A DNA stretch of 64,000 nucleotides from Euclidia mi (GCA_944739405.2 OX123182.2:67025183-67089182); one strand, 5' to 3'. Numbered from the stretch's first letter, positions 1 through 11,886 are shown. Numbers and translations are program-made. Notes: generated by a model from the letters alone, not told the origin.

Positions 1-2280
1 TTGAATATATATTATTCGTTAATAGAAATCTTAATTATAGGTTTTAGGTAGGTCTATATAATTGTTTTTTATATAACCTCCTATTTCACTCACTTAACAA
101 GATATTGTGTTATGACCAAAGTTAATAAATAAAAAGATTATTACAGTGAGCCCTTAAGAAATAAATCGTATTCCTAGAGTTTTTTTTAAGACGTGTAGTC
201 ACGCCAACTGTAAGTAGAAGTACGAAACGTTACGGTCTTCTTACATTGCAATTTCAGAGTACAAGGCAAAAACCTTTGACGTTCGTTTGCTTTCAACCAA
301 GCTTGATTAATTCTTTATTAAAATTTCAGGCAATTTTAGGTGGAAATGAAGTTTATTAAGATATTTTATAGTAATCCTTGTTAATATTAAAACAGTGGCA
401 AATTATTTGCTTGTAGCCTTATCTTCACCGCCATCTCCTGTATATTTAATTGACCACCGGCAACATAAATGAGAGCGTGACAAAAAAGTACAATAAATGA
501 AGAGTTTTGCACTCTGTAATGATGTAGGTAACGAACTGCGAAACTTTGTTTGCTCATTTCTTTGTTTTAGCATAACCGAGCCTTCTGCGTACCTGCTCAT
601 TACCCAACGACGCCGCGCCAAAAATACAGTTATGATCACATTAGCAATCTTTGTAGCCGTTTAGCATTCCTTTAGATATTTTAGGTAGAATTACGTTTTT
701 GTGTGTTGCTTTGTGATGTTTAACAGCAGCTTTGTGTATAGTATGCTTGCATATTCAGTTTTGTAAATAAAATAATTTGTGCAGTATTCGAAACAGTCAA
801 AGCCTAGAATGTCGCACAACAAATGCGTAGAATCTTATTTACGTATTTCTCGATATAATTTGAGTTGCTTTCTTTTTAGCAGATATCTAAAATTATGTAC
901 GTTACTCACGTCACCACAATAAATATTATCAGAAAACATATCAAACTCGTCCCTGCTTTAACTGGAAATCTTTCAACGATTATAATCCCGAACAATCCGG
1001 ACGGCCCACACATTTCCATATCCTTCGTCAGCCCGTAAAATCACCGTGTTTTTATATTGCTGGCGAATGGAAACGTTCGTGATAAATACAATTCTGTAAT
1101 GAATACTAATTGTGCTCGTATTATGGATGGCAAAAACCCGAGGATTACCCCTTTGGGTCCGTTGTGCGCCAATTTGCCCTGACATGTGATTATTCAGATG
1201 TCGATCGGTTCGGACCTCGCATCGTAGAATTGAATATGTGCATGAAACGCCGAATATAAATTTGGCACTGGCCGGGTTTACGAGCCGTCCAAAATGGAAT
1301 TCTTACGCTAAGCTAACGGTCATTCAGTGCGGTCGATACTATAACTGCTGTCTGTGATAGCGATTCAGCGCCATATAGATTTACTAAACAAAAAACATAG
1401 GGTTTATGCAGCTATTATCTCTTTGTATTGTTAGCGTATATTTAAACACTTTACCTAGGAACCATTTTACACCGCTGATATGAAATGCATAAAATGATTA
1501 GACCTAATATTTGTACGCCAAAGGCGAATAATAAATTGAATCAATTAAATCATCCCATTAAACAGGTGCGATTTATATGAAATTTTCATGCAAGTATTGT
1601 AGATTTATGAGTTCCCTGCAATTTCAGTTGATATTGTACCTAGGCTTTCTGCACTATTCAAGTTGATGTTAATTCTTTACCATAATGCAATTATACAGAA
1701 AAATCAATGTGTATTAGAGTCCGTGCAGTCGCTGAGATTTTCATGTTGAGTTGATGTGTCATATTTTTGTTATATTGTATAATAATATTATATTCTTAAA
1801 TATCACCAAAAACAAGTATACTACAAGCAGAATTACAACCATGACTTAAGTGGTCAAGACCAATTTAAAAATTTGTCTTAAAACTTTGTAACTCCCAAAA
1901 TGTTTCCAAAATTATGGCGCACAATAGTGTTTTGTTGTAATTATTTGGTTTATTTTCCCCAATAAGTGAACACTGGGGTCGCATTGTAAGATGGTAGTAT
2001 TCATTGTCTGTAATAAATGATATTAGCGTGAATTGATTGGCAAGTAACGCAAATTTCAGTTTTAATTCGTATCTCGATCAGGAATAATCGAATATTTCCA
2101 CGTATTCGGTAAATTATTTTTATTCCTCATACCTCAATAAAGCAAAGTTGAATGAGAGCTTGTTGTTGCTCTCTAAAAACCACAGCGGTGTCCTCAACCT
2201 CCCTTTGAGGCAGCGCTACGCGAATCTAGTACAGTGCGCATTGCAAGTGCTGCTCCACCGTGGCTTGGTGCGTGTGAGAC

Positions 2281-2322
2281 TATGCTGATTTTACTGGACC
2301 TCGATCCAGTAAAATCAGCATA
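2281..2322. repeat. Perfect 18-bp hairpin, left arm only
   Basis: Two perfect 18-bp inverted arms (2,281-2,298 and 2,305-2,322) surround a 6-base spacer. The corresponding place in the right arm, near 37,450, lacks it. It sits at the edge of a ~0.7 kb block (about 2,281-2,985) present only in the left arm, so it may mark the breakpoint of that insertion or deletion. Confidence 0.8.
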
Positions 2323-3145
2323 ACTCAAAGATATGCCTTTAGGAACAAAGGTATATGGTATCTCGAAAGACAGTTTAAAACTTATTACGATGGAGTATAA
2401 AAAATTATTAAAAAATCTTGTTAAGACATGCTGGCTTGTGCGAAAGACACTGGTGTTAAAGAACACCTAGAACTGGTGACAGTAGTTTAATATTAATAAA
2501 AAAATATTTTTAAGATATGCTGCCTTTCGCGAACGGACACTGGTGTGTGGTGGTGTGGTGACTAATAATAGTGTGTGGTTAGAGATACATTCTCACGTTA
2601 CCGAACGTACATTATAAAAAACTATGACATGTACCTATTTTAGATTTAAACGGATTTATGATGCTTATATAGTAATGTAGATAGACAGCCTCATAATCAT
2701 TTTCAGCGTTACATCCAGTGCTCGATATAAGCCTCTCCATGGCACGTGACTGAGTTCCATTTTCGGCTTTTCATATCCAGCCGCTACAGACAAAACAGTC
2801 TGTAATATATTTAAGTAAATTTTTACCCACATTGTAACACTTTAGAATATAAGGGTGTGTATATTTTGCACTTCATACAATAAATCTTCAAATAAGATTC
2901 ATAACGGACCGTGAAAAGTATTCCGTGACGTGCGTAGGACGCGCAGCCGTGAGACGCTCGGATGTTAAAATATAACTTTCTGGAAGAACCTAATGATGTT
3001 AAAGTACATGACCTAACTGTATGTAATATGGTAAAATATAGTGCAAATACAAAAAGCTTAAAGCTAGTTGTAATTAATCCAAAGTAAACCATTAACATGA
3101 ACGTAACTTTGTAAAACATATTGTTTTTGTACATAGCGTTTCCCA

Positions 3146-3174
3146 GAACCCAAGCTTTCCATAAGCTTGGGTTC
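3146..3174. repeat. Short palindrome conserved in both inverted-repeat arms
   Basis: Twelve-base perfect arms built around AAGCTT flank a 5-base loop. The same hairpin is present in the right arm at 37,205-37,241 with 16-base arms and two mismatches. Function unknown. Confidence 0.75.
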
Positions 3175-4177
3175 GGCGAAATATCAAAGAACACAGTTAC
3201 ATATAGTTTTACTCTGCTTTCAATATAATTTAACTAAAATGAAGTATGGTCCTTCATATATATAAGTATCTATTTTTAACACAAATTACGAAGTGATGTT
3301 GTGAGTTCGAATTGTTTACATAGGTTGGAATATCAATAAACTTAAATCATTTTCAGTAAAATGACCGGCAATTCCGATAATATATCTCTCGTCGCGCCGT
3401 TGAGTTCGCAAATGTCAAGAAACAATCTCAAGGGACTCTCTTTCTGAAAGTTTGTGGCCATAATGTCATATTTTATGACGTTCGTATCAGTTTCGCAAAT
3501 TGAAATCTATTCCGGGATTCTGTATAATATTGTAAGACGACATTTTATCATCCATTTATGTCTACAGGGATAGGCAGCGTCTGAGCTACGCCATATATAT
3601 ATATTTCAACTAACTTTTAATGAAGCCAATTAGAAACAGGAAGTCCCATGCTACTTTTATAGTCATTGTCGTAACAAATCACGGTCTATTTATAAGATCA
3701 GCCTTCAAGTATATTTATGATATAATGAATCCTACCTAACTCGACAGCTTTGTCAATATTTTATGATTGCAAAATATTGTATAAACTTTTATAATACCAT
3801 TGTATAACACGAAAAAAAAACAATCACTTTATCGTAAACAGTCAAACGTAGATCAGAATAATTCGTGGCACAAAATTATTCTTCAACTTGTGTTCAAAGA
3901 CAGGTTTATACACGAGTTTCTAAATCGTAGGTGATGCATAAGAATCTCCTTAGCATTAATCTCTGGATGAATATCCACCCCACGAGTTTCAAGCACATGT
4001 GTATACACATGCCTAATTTGATATTCATGCCGAAAGGCAAAAACGGTGGCGTGGTAGCAGCAGACGTCCATCTAGTTCTAGCCATATTCCAAAAGGTCTT
4101 ATGGCACTGTTTATTTTAGTACAGGTTTAACGATTGTTCGATGTTAAATTGTTAATTATTATAGTAATAATATAGTC

Positions 4178-4905
4178 AGTGCAGAATTTGGTTTAAGCGT
4201 CAATTTAAATACAACCAAATTGTTGGTGGTCGATTGGCTGGGCCAAATACAGCGTACCAACCTGCTGGATGGTTTCGAAACAGTACAGGAATTCCAGTAT
4301 CTTGGATCAGTGATCAACAGCAAAAGCGGCTGCAAAAAGGAAATCCGTCGACGCATCGGCATGGCTACGACCGCAATGACGCAGCTCACCAAGATTTGGA
4401 AAGATCACAACATCTCAAGGAAAACTAAAATTTACATTGTTCACACGTTGGTCTTTCCTGTATTTCTCTACGGTTCCGAAGGCTGGACTCTGAAGGCAGG
4501 CGAGAGAAAAAGGATCGACGCTTTCGAGATGTGTTGCTGGCGCAGAATGCTTCGCATCCCCTGGACAGCACGACGCACCAATATCTCGATTTTAAAAGAG
4601 CTCAAGCTAGACAAACAACACCGGCTTTCGACTGTCTGCCTCCACAGGATATTGCAATAATTCGGCCACATAGCGCGCCGAGGCACAGATAACCTCGAAA
4701 AGCTCATCATAACTGGCAAAGTGGATGGCAAGCGACAGAGAGGACGAAGCCCGAAAAGATGGTCTGACCAGGTGTCCGAAGAACTTCAAATGCCGGTGTC
4801 TCAGGCTCTCCGCGAAGCACAAGATCGTAGCAAATGGCGAAGCCTGCTGCAGCGTTTTCGTCGGAGCCACGATCCTCAGCAGTGAGGGACCGACTTGAGG
4901 AGGAT
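4178..4905 (+). mobile_element. RTE-type LINE, 3' fragment (C-terminal part of reverse transcriptase)
   Basis: The plus-strand frame from about 4,178 encodes the C-terminal end of an endonuclease/reverse transcriptase of RTE type: a QYLGSVI motif, a YGSEGWTL motif, then a basic RRMLRIPW block. A TAA stop at 4,658-4,660 interrupts the frame, which continues in the same register with FGHIARRG and GKRQRGRSPKRW to about 4,884. Palm-domain catalytic motifs are missing, so this is a 5'-truncated dead copy. It ends in a TAA-rich tail at about 4,890-4,905. The matching site in the right arm (near 35,805) is empty, so it inserted after the inverted duplication formed. Confidence 0.8.
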
Positions 4906-5297
4906 AATAATAATATACGTTACAAAGAAGTATAGTGTAAAACTGATGTGATATGAGGACACCTTGAGCAAAATTGTTAAAGATTAACTGTAACGTAAGA
5001 GAAGCGTTAAAATATTGTACAAATAAATCTTATTTAGGATACTCACATATTTTGCATCTGCTTGTTTAAATTGCGAAGAACTGACGGTAGATAATGAGCA
5101 ATTACCTACCTCCAGGTCAGGTAACTAGCTGGGTCAATACACTCGAGAAAATTCCAGAAGGCCTCTTATTTTTGTTTTAAATAGTATTCGATTGTACATA
5201 TTATAGCATTTGTATGCAATATTAAAAATAATTCATGAATATAACTTGCAATTAAATTACGCATAAAAATTAAAACCATAACAATAATTTACGCTTA

Positions 5298-6093
5298 TCA
5301 AAAAATTATATAAAAACGAATCTCTAAATCTTTTATACGTAAAAATACATTGATGATTGCCAATACTTTTCTATCTTCCAATTTTAAGTTCCTAAGAGAA
5401 TTAACCGCGGTAACGAAGTTATCTATAAACAGCTGGAAATTCGCGACAGACGCGTTGCCGGACAGTTTAAGATTTAAAGCTTGATCAAAGTAGGTAGACG
5501 GTAGGACGCGAGTGTCTTGATATCTATCAAGTAGTGACTGAAATATGACCTGATAATTCTCAGCACTGGGTGTGACGCCTGCAAATACGGACTGGGCCTT
5601 CGGTGACAGTTTACCTATTAAATAGTACAACCTGTCAGCATCTGTCAGAGAACCATTATCGTGCACTGTGGACTTAAAACTCCAATTTCGTATATCTCCG
5701 TCAAACGACATAATCTCGATTGGCGGTAATCTCGGTGTGCGAGCCGCTGAGACGGGCTGTGCCGAATATTTACCCTCCAATTGTGATTGTATTCGCTTAA
5801 TGATACAATAAAGATCTTCGAATGAGGTGTACGCCTGTTAATTCGGTTTTTCATCAGGATTAGTAGAAAGCAATAGATGCGTTATAATCGTCTAACAACT
5901 TATGAAAATCTGTTCGAATACTATCTACTGTCATACAATAACTGAGAAATGACTCCCTATTACTGTCAGAAGCGGCGGCGGTCTTTGAGCGCTCGTAAAT
6001 GTTTTGAATACGCTCAAATAAAATATTGCGTTTTGCTTCTAAGATTGTCATCTCTTTGTCTTCCGACACGCGTGACTTCTTTTGTTGTGACAT
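5298..6093 (-). pseudogene. gag: BEL/Pao-type LTR retrotransposon Gag, broken
   Basis: Two minus-strand frames, 6,093-5,860 (77 codons from ATG) and 5,780-5,298 (160 codons), carry Gag features of BEL/Pao elements. The first is a charged, helical N-terminus ending near LDDYN. The second has PPIEI-FDGDIRNW followed by GKLSPKAQSVFAG, the capsid-like region typical of the family. A short out-of-frame gap joins them. The frame ends at 5,298, close to the inner end of the inverted-repeat arm, and no zinc knuckle, protease or Pol follows, so the element is cut off here. Gag would form the particle that packages element RNA. Confidence 0.75.
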
Positions 6094-6853
6094 GCTTACG
6101 TAAGTATAAGCTAATGAGACCGAAACAAAATAAGAATACCTAAAGTACCTATTATTTTACCTAAGTAGGCAATACTTTAAAGCGGTGGAATTTAAAGGTG
6201 CTTGAAATATGAGATTAACAAGACAACTATGATAGTTCCAGAAATAATAATTGGGTAAGTAGGTAGCTACATAAATGTATATTACCTACTGATGCGTGCG
6301 GAAACAGCCATGTGACGGTTATGTGAATGGACTAGTAGTATAGCTAGGTGCTATAACTGCTTAGGTATAGAGATATAACGAGGTGTTACGTATAAAACAT
6401 AAATGAATCTGACTCATATGGATCAAAAAATGTTTCGGCGAACCGAATGTTCCTAGTCGATTTGGGAAAACTATTAATATGGTGGACTGTAGGATTTGGG
6501 TTCTTATCGACTAGGAAATGAGGAAGTGAATGTAAATGGGATCATGGAAAGGATAGGAGACAAATAGACGGGGTGTGGGAACACGCCTTACCTTGTACGT
6601 CAGTCCTCTTTCCTCGCAAATGGCAGCCTCCTGGTGTCTTCGAGAATCCTGAAGCTGCATTGAATCACTCCACTACACAAATCACTTAACTCGCGGGCGG
6701 TTTGTTGAGTTTTTGGTATAAGCGGGAGCGGTAAAAAATATGGTGGTGCGGTTTAGTTCAAACAAAATTAATATTTATTAATATTTTAGGATCCAAATTT
6801 AGTATGGTTTACACAACAATAATGGTATATAAATTTATTACAATTTTCTTATT
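6094..6853 (-). other. Unassigned stretch, possibly leader or LTR of the BEL/Pao copy
   Basis: No coding signal is seen. By position it lies upstream of the BEL/Pao Gag on the minus strand and could contain that element's leader and LTR, but I could not fix LTR ends or a primer site. A 10-bp inverted repeat (CCTAGTCGAT and its complement) lies at about 6,452-6,515. Confidence 0.3.
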
Positions 6854-7139
6854 CTATACCTCATAGTTATTAGGAGACCTTTGGGTCGGTTGCTGTACGA
6901 CACTTATAACACTATTGGAACGAAACGCTTTCAATTCCCGGCGCAATAGACACTTTTGTTCGCAACACACTCTGTACACTGCTAACGTACACACTACGAA
7001 AATTATTACGGCCATCACGGTGACCATGATGCTCAATACTTCCAATTTGTATTCCATGTGGAACGTAGAAGCCTGATTTGCCGTTATGGGCAATGACGAT
7101 TTCTTCTTCTTTCCTCTCAACAGAATATGTTTTACCCAT
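6854..7139 (-). pseudogene. Small membrane-protein frame beside an LTR element (two overlapping frames)
   Basis: One minus-strand frame (7,139-6,912) starts MGKTYS, an N-myristoylation-like start, and then runs hydrophilic. A second overlapping frame (7,120-6,854) carries one strong membrane segment of about 22 residues (VLSIMVTVMAVIIF onward), then a Cys/Arg-rich cytoplasmic-type tail. The start of one and the membrane segment of the other suggest one short protein broken by a frameshift. It lies about 180 bases downstream of the gypsy-like Pol end on the same strand, so it may be an extra third frame of that element, or belong to another insertion. I do not recognise the family. Confidence 0.45.
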
Positions 7140-7319
7140 ATTGATACTACTTCATATTACCGACAGCTCAATAAACGAATAGAAAAAATGAAGTGGAAGT
7201 CGAACCTGTCGACCTACAATGCAGTGATCGTCTAATGAATTTATGCGAGCGTTTTCAAAGAATTTATATAAAACAATGGTTATATTATTTAGTCATACAT
7301 AATTATTGCGACACTGCAT

Positions 7320-7770
7320 TCACCTACTTAATACATTTTGCTTACACACTACCAAATCATCAAATCTAACTGGCTTTTTAATATGTCTACCACTACGCGA
7401 TATTTTTAAAGGTGTGTTTACATTACAGTTCTGGTACTGATTTAAGGTGCTATTCTCCGTTAAAACATTGTCATCTAACATATATGCGGGTTTGAGTCTA
7501 TCTATTGAAACGCTGCATGTTTTATTGTTAATTAAAACTTTGAAAACTTTCGGGTTTCTTTCTATGACCTTGTAGGGACCGCTATAGGGTGGAGTCAACG
7601 GTTTTCTCACTGCATTTTTTCTTATGAATACGTGAGAACAGGAACTTAAATCAGCATGTACAAAAATATTATCGGATAACGAACCCGTTTTGTGATCGCG
7701 TTCAGCATCCTATAATCGCCACAAGGACGAATATCACCCCCTTTTTTGGCACGACGTGTAACGGACTCGC
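7320..7770 (-). pseudogene. pol: Ty3/gypsy Pol remnant: RT start fused by deletion to integrase C-terminus
   Basis: Reading on the minus strand, 7,770-7,705 encodes an RT entry motif (KKGGDIRPCGDYRMLNA). Directly after it, in another frame, comes SLSDNIFVHADLSSC, then RKPLTPPYSGPYKVI, the GPY/F module of gypsy-type integrase, and VSIDRLKPAY, ending at 7,320. The RT palm and fingers, RNase H, and the zinc and catalytic domains of integrase are all missing. One internal deletion near 7,690-7,705 explains this. The element cannot be autonomous. Confidence 0.85.
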
Positions 7771-7789
7771 CTATTCGCTATCCGATGGT

Positions 7790-8300
7790 CTACATATCCC
7801 TAATTCCTGCATCAATTGAAATTCTGTCCCGAGCATTCACTGGAGGGGCCGCTATCTCGATGTGGTGATAAATGGAGTGTTCCGGAATATCCTTAAAAGT
7901 AGGCGGACGCGTGATGTCCTGAAATGATTCCAGTAAATCTGCGTATGGATGACTGCTATTGATACATTTTATCGTACCGTCGGCAATTAAGCTTTTTGAT
8001 CCCCAAGCGTACAAATTAGTAACCGAATATATCAATCTGTTATTGTATAAATCTACAGCTAGTCTAAAATTTCTTAAGAAATCGGCTCCGATTATTGGCT
8101 GCTTTACATCGCACACAATAAACGGCCATTTAAATTCTCGTCTTAAACCAAAAGTTATCTCTAAATTACATATGCCATACGTTTTAATCTCACTTATATC
8201 ATTAGCCGCATACAATTTAAAATCGCATGGCTCTAATATAAGATTTCTAAACACCTTTTTGGAATAACTGATATATTAGCGCCAGTATCTATAAGAAAAA
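7790..8300 (-). pseudogene. pol: Ty3/gypsy aspartic protease region
   Basis: The active-site loop LIDTGANISVIP lies on the minus strand, with DTGA at 8,289-8,278. A frameshift near 8,262 moves the rest into the frame 8,254-7,790, which carries PFIVCDVKQPIIGADFL, the conserved protease C-terminal block, and then the protease-RT linker (FQDITRPP). The protease would process Gag-Pol. It follows Gag directly, as expected for this group. Confidence 0.85.
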
Positions 8301-8365
8301 TAAGTTGACTATGACTATCCTTAACTAATAATCGATGATTTTAATTACCTGGCCTTGGGTACACT

Positions 8366-9193
8366 TTAGTTTTCCACTTCCGCTGTACGCCAAGCGCAAG
8401 GCTGCTCGCAACGCGTTGCATTCTTCCTAAAGCGGTAGTGGAACCTGCACAGCCAATTTGGGTCTCCAGGCGCTCGTCTCGGGCACGAATTGGACCTGCT
8501 CCTGTAGCCTCGGTAACTGTTGCTTCGCGAACGCCCTCGACTTTGGATCTCGTTACGCAGTGCTGCTACTTCCAGTGTGAGTTTGTTAAGCTGGTTGGCC
8601 AGCTCCGTAAGCGTTCCTGATGACGCTTCCGCTGTGTTGTTGACGACCGCTGCAACCTCATACGACCTGCTGTTCTCGACTATCTTGTCTGCAATCGTGA
8701 CCAGGCTATCCAGAGACTGGTCTTGACAAACCGCAATAACTGATCGAACCGACGTAGGCATCCTTGACAACCACAGGCTTTTTAAAGTTTGGTCCGATAC
8801 CTGAGTTGTGCGTCCCAGATATCTCATTCTGCGCAGTAACTATGTGGGCTTTTGGGAACCCAGCTCTAGCTCAGAAACAAGCTTCTGGAACTGTCACTCA
8901 GCGCTTTCTTCATATACAGGTGGCGATGTTACCAGATCAGTGACTTGTTGGATGGAGTCTCTACCTAGATTAGAGATCACCATATTAAATTTAGCCTCTT
9001 CACCCTGTTTCTGCGGGGTGATGACTGCTTCAAACTAGGTAAACCATAGTCTGGGCATGTCCACCCAGAAGTCTGACAGCTTCGATGAGACGCTGATAGC
9101 AGCTAATGTCGCTCCTATTTGCTCTTCTTTTACTTTATTTTGCCCCGATGGACCACCGACGGACGCCGGCTGTGTTGGCGGCGGGTTATGCAT
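8366..9193 (-). pseudogene. gag: Ty3/gypsy Gag of CsRn1/Kabuki type, broken
   Basis: The minus-strand ATG at 9,193 opens a frame beginning with a Pro-rich N-terminus and the KLSDFWVDMPRLWF capsid motif. An in-frame TAG follows and then further disruptions. The 153-codon tail (8,827-8,366) holds LKSLWLSRMPTSVRSVIA and LVTIADKI, an Arg/Ser-rich stretch, and a Cys-x2-His-x9-Cys-x3-Cys cluster (CRFHYRFRKNATRCEQPC). This CHCC knuckle, in place of the usual CCHC, marks the CsRn1 clade (Kabuki in silkworm). The protease follows. Stops and shifts make it non-functional. Confidence 0.82.
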
Positions 9194-9326
9194 CTTTACT
9201 ATCCTTACTTTGAGTCACTCGCACCGGTAATAATAAAATAGTTCGCGATAAAATGACACTAAACTCAGCAGTACCCAAAAATATGTCACTATAAATGTCT
9301 ATACGTACTGTTACCGTCTTTTTGTA

Positions 9327-9339
9327 GTCGGGGTCACCA
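9327..9339 (-). other. Primer-binding site complementary to tRNA-Trp
   Basis: The plus strand reads GTCGGGGTCACCA, the 3' end of insect tRNA-Trp including CCA, so the element's RNA (minus strand) carries its complement, TGGTGACCCCGAC. It sits between the putative 5' LTR and Gag, as required for minus-strand DNA priming. Use of tRNA-Trp is characteristic of the CsRn1 clade and agrees with the Gag knuckle. Confidence 0.82.
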
Positions 9340-9471
9340 GTTTAGGTACTGCCGTGGGATGTTAAATTAAAGTCATTTGTTACTATTATGTTATGTCGTA
9401 TATTGACTAACCGGTACAGTGGTTAGCGAGCGACTGCCCGCAGTAGATTTCCATACATTCTCGCTGACACA
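9340..9471 (-). mobile_element. Putative 5' LTR of the CsRn1-like element
   Basis: On the minus strand the stretch starts with TGTCAGCGAG at 9,471 and abuts the primer site. I saw no clear matching 3' LTR, so the ends are provisional. Confidence 0.5.
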
Positions 9472-10261
9472 TTTATAATATAATATTATTATACCTAGAA
9501 CCCCCACAGATGTTTGATACAGATACAGAAAACTTTACTTCACTAGTAAAGTTTTCAGTATTCACCAGCATTTTTCGTGCACCAGCGTATGCAAAATAAT
9601 TATTCGCGTAGGTATATTCAATCTATAGATCCGAGGCTAAAAATAGATCAGCCCAAACATCCCCCGGGTATAAAGTAAGGGGCTTAGTAATGTGGGACAT
9701 CTTGCTACAACCACCAATCTGCCTACAGCCTACAATACCGTCCCTTGATTTAATTGAAGTTATTAAAGCGGGATTACGGAGAGTGTATACGTTCAACAGT
9801 AGACAATTTTAAGCTGTGATCTATTTACTATTGAATGTTTAATTAATAAATTTGAATAGCATAAAATTTATTAATTCAAACATTTACATTTTTTAACAAA
9901 TAGGAAGTATATTACAGTCACTAGTTTGCACATACGCGAAACAATCGCTAACTGCAAATGAAACATTAATCTACCTCAGTAAACTTTGATTAGTTTTGAG
10001 GTGGAACTGGCCTCATTTTTCACAATAATGGCATTGTATTTAGTAAGTATATCACCTGTGTAAAGAAATTCGCAGGCACATCTAACTCCTGACCCAGATT
10101 TACGAGTTGTTCTCGAGAGTCGTTGTGATTTCTTGCCTCCAGAACAAAAGCTTTTTCAAGACTCCCATATTTTGCTTTATTTTACATAAGGCTGAAGAAA
10201 TTTAAGGCACTAGTAGTGCTTAGTTGTATTCCTACTTTCTAGCCTATAGAAAATCTAATTT
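9472..10261. other. Non-coding, nothing recognised
   Basis: AT-rich sequence with no coding signal or repeat family I can name. Confidence 0.5.
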
Positions 10262-10478
10262 AATCTAATACTAATATAAAGCTGAAGAGTTTGTTTGTTT
10301 GTTTGGTTGAACACGCTAATCTCAGGAACTACTGGTCCGATTTGAAAAATTCTTTCAGCTTTAGATAGCTCATTTATCGAGGTAAGTTATAGGCTATATA
10401 AAGTCGCGCTATGAGCCAGGGGGGCGGAACAGTAACCTTAAATAACGTGGGTGTAACCGCGGGCTCATCTAGTCAGGT
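10262..10478 (+). repeat. Helitron-like non-autonomous repeat fragment
   Basis: It carries the GTTTGTTTGTTTG run, the CTCAGGAACTACTGGTCCGA block and an end resembling CGCGGGC..CTAGT. These features recur in non-autonomous lepidopteran repeats usually classed as Helitrons. There is no coding capacity. Confidence 0.45.
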
Positions 10479-10659
10479 ATAAAATTGGTGGCGCATGGTG
10501 CCCAAAATAGGATCAAGGGGATTTTACCTGTCTGACATACACACTTTAAACTGGATAATTATTCCTAAATGAAGATAACTTGAATATGTAGGCATGTGAC
10601 TCAATTTTATTGCACGTTGCGTGTTTATTACTTAAGCGATAATCACGCAAAGTGAGTTT

Positions 10660-10980
10660 AAGCGACAGCTATAGCCTAGTGGAGATACAGGGTGTTGTGT
10701 TCGAATCCACGGCGCGCACCAATGATTTTTCGGAGTTATGTGCGTATTGAATTTTGAATTATCGCTTGTCCCGTGCCTCGGAAAGCACGTTAAGTCGTCG
10801 GCCCCGGCAGTACCTTCTAAATAAACTGAAACTAGTCTAAATCATGCATAATCGCTATCCCTTCGGGCTGCGGAGGTTAGACAAGCAGTCGCTCTGTGAA
10901 AAAACTAATATTCAGCCAAATACGTAAGTAGTAAGCGGAACCCAGGTTAAAACTGGGATAACGCTCGAAGGATGAGAGAA
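10660..10980 (+). mobile_element. tRNA-derived SINE (family B), internally shortened
   Basis: The tRNA-like head has an A-box-like TAGCCTAGTGG and a B-box GTTCGAATCC near 10,700-10,709. The body then reads GGCGCGCACCAATGA, TTATCGCTTGTCCCGTGCCTC, and AACTGGGATAACGCT near the end. The same family lies at 28,838-29,212 in the other orientation. Compared with that copy, part of the head and part of the middle are missing. Confidence 0.78.
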
Positions 10981-11886
10981 TTTCTATAAAAAAATACTTT
11001 CCATCTAAATCTCTGTCCTATATTTTAAAATATTTTTTCTATATATAAACTAGACCATAACCAGTTTCTATTAATTTATATACTTGGTGAGTTAAATAAA
11101 CTAAGTAAAAATATTAACAAATTAGAATTATATTATTAAATTATTTACTACCAAAATACTTTAATAATTGGTCTAATCTAGTTGAATGAAAAGTGAATGC
11201 CCAATTTCATACCTTCCCAAACAATCAATTGTATTTGAGAGTGCTTGCGAAAATTTTAAAAATAACTAATGTATTTATTTAGAACTAAAAGACCAAAGTT
11301 CATTTATTAATTAATATTGTGTCATATTAGAACTTTAATAAATAATTGTTTTACTATATCGCGTAAAAAGTTCCTCTTTCAAACTCTACTTTTAGCGTAA
11401 ATTTGGTATACACATGTTTAAGGATTGTGGCAACATTGGCTAGATCTGCATCTATCTTATTAGTGTTTTGACATTTCTTTTACGTTCAATGTGTGCGCAC
11501 AGAAAGTCCGTTAGCAAAGTGCTCCAAAAAAAACCAAACTTTGTTATCCAATAAAGGCAGGTAAGCTCTAATATTATTATTATTTCGCATGAAGAACTAT
11601 CAAAACTCTCAATTTTGATTTCGTAAGTCAAATCATAAACGAGTACTAGTTTTAGTTGTATGCGTATACAATTTTAATAATTTATTTAGCTTGATTTCGT
11701 AGCAGTCCTTTTTGTTACTCTTGAGTGGTAACGTATAAATGGAAAAGCAGGTAACAAAATATGAAATTGTTAGGCAAAGTATTGACTATGTGATTTTGAT
11801 TATAATTATGACGAAGTTTTAATTATAATATATAAATATAATAACAGATGTACATTTTAAATATGCTAGTTGCATTTTGTATTAAC
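10981..11886. other. Non-coding, nothing recognised
   Basis: Very AT-rich; no reading frame or repeat family recognised. Confidence 0.5.

Larger units (their letters stand above)
1..5226. repeat. Left arm of a ~5 kb inverted repeat
   Basis: Read in reverse complement, this block matches 35,478-40,989. Anchors: 1-60 pairs with 40,930-40,989, 1,500-1,567 with 38,262-38,335, the palindrome at 3,146-3,174 with 37,205-37,241, and 5,040-5,226 with 35,478-35,665. Matching stretches are close but not identical and are broken by insertions and deletions. The match is still running at base 1, so the arm continues outside the window. No gene is recognisable in it; its short open frames look random. It contains an RTE LINE at 4,178-4,905 that is absent from the other arm. 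Confidence 0.85.

Noticed and set aside
2194..3194. Minus-strand frames with hydrophobic stretches (90 and 123 codons) in the left arm
   Set aside because: They are not preserved as open frames in the matching right arm, which argues against coding.
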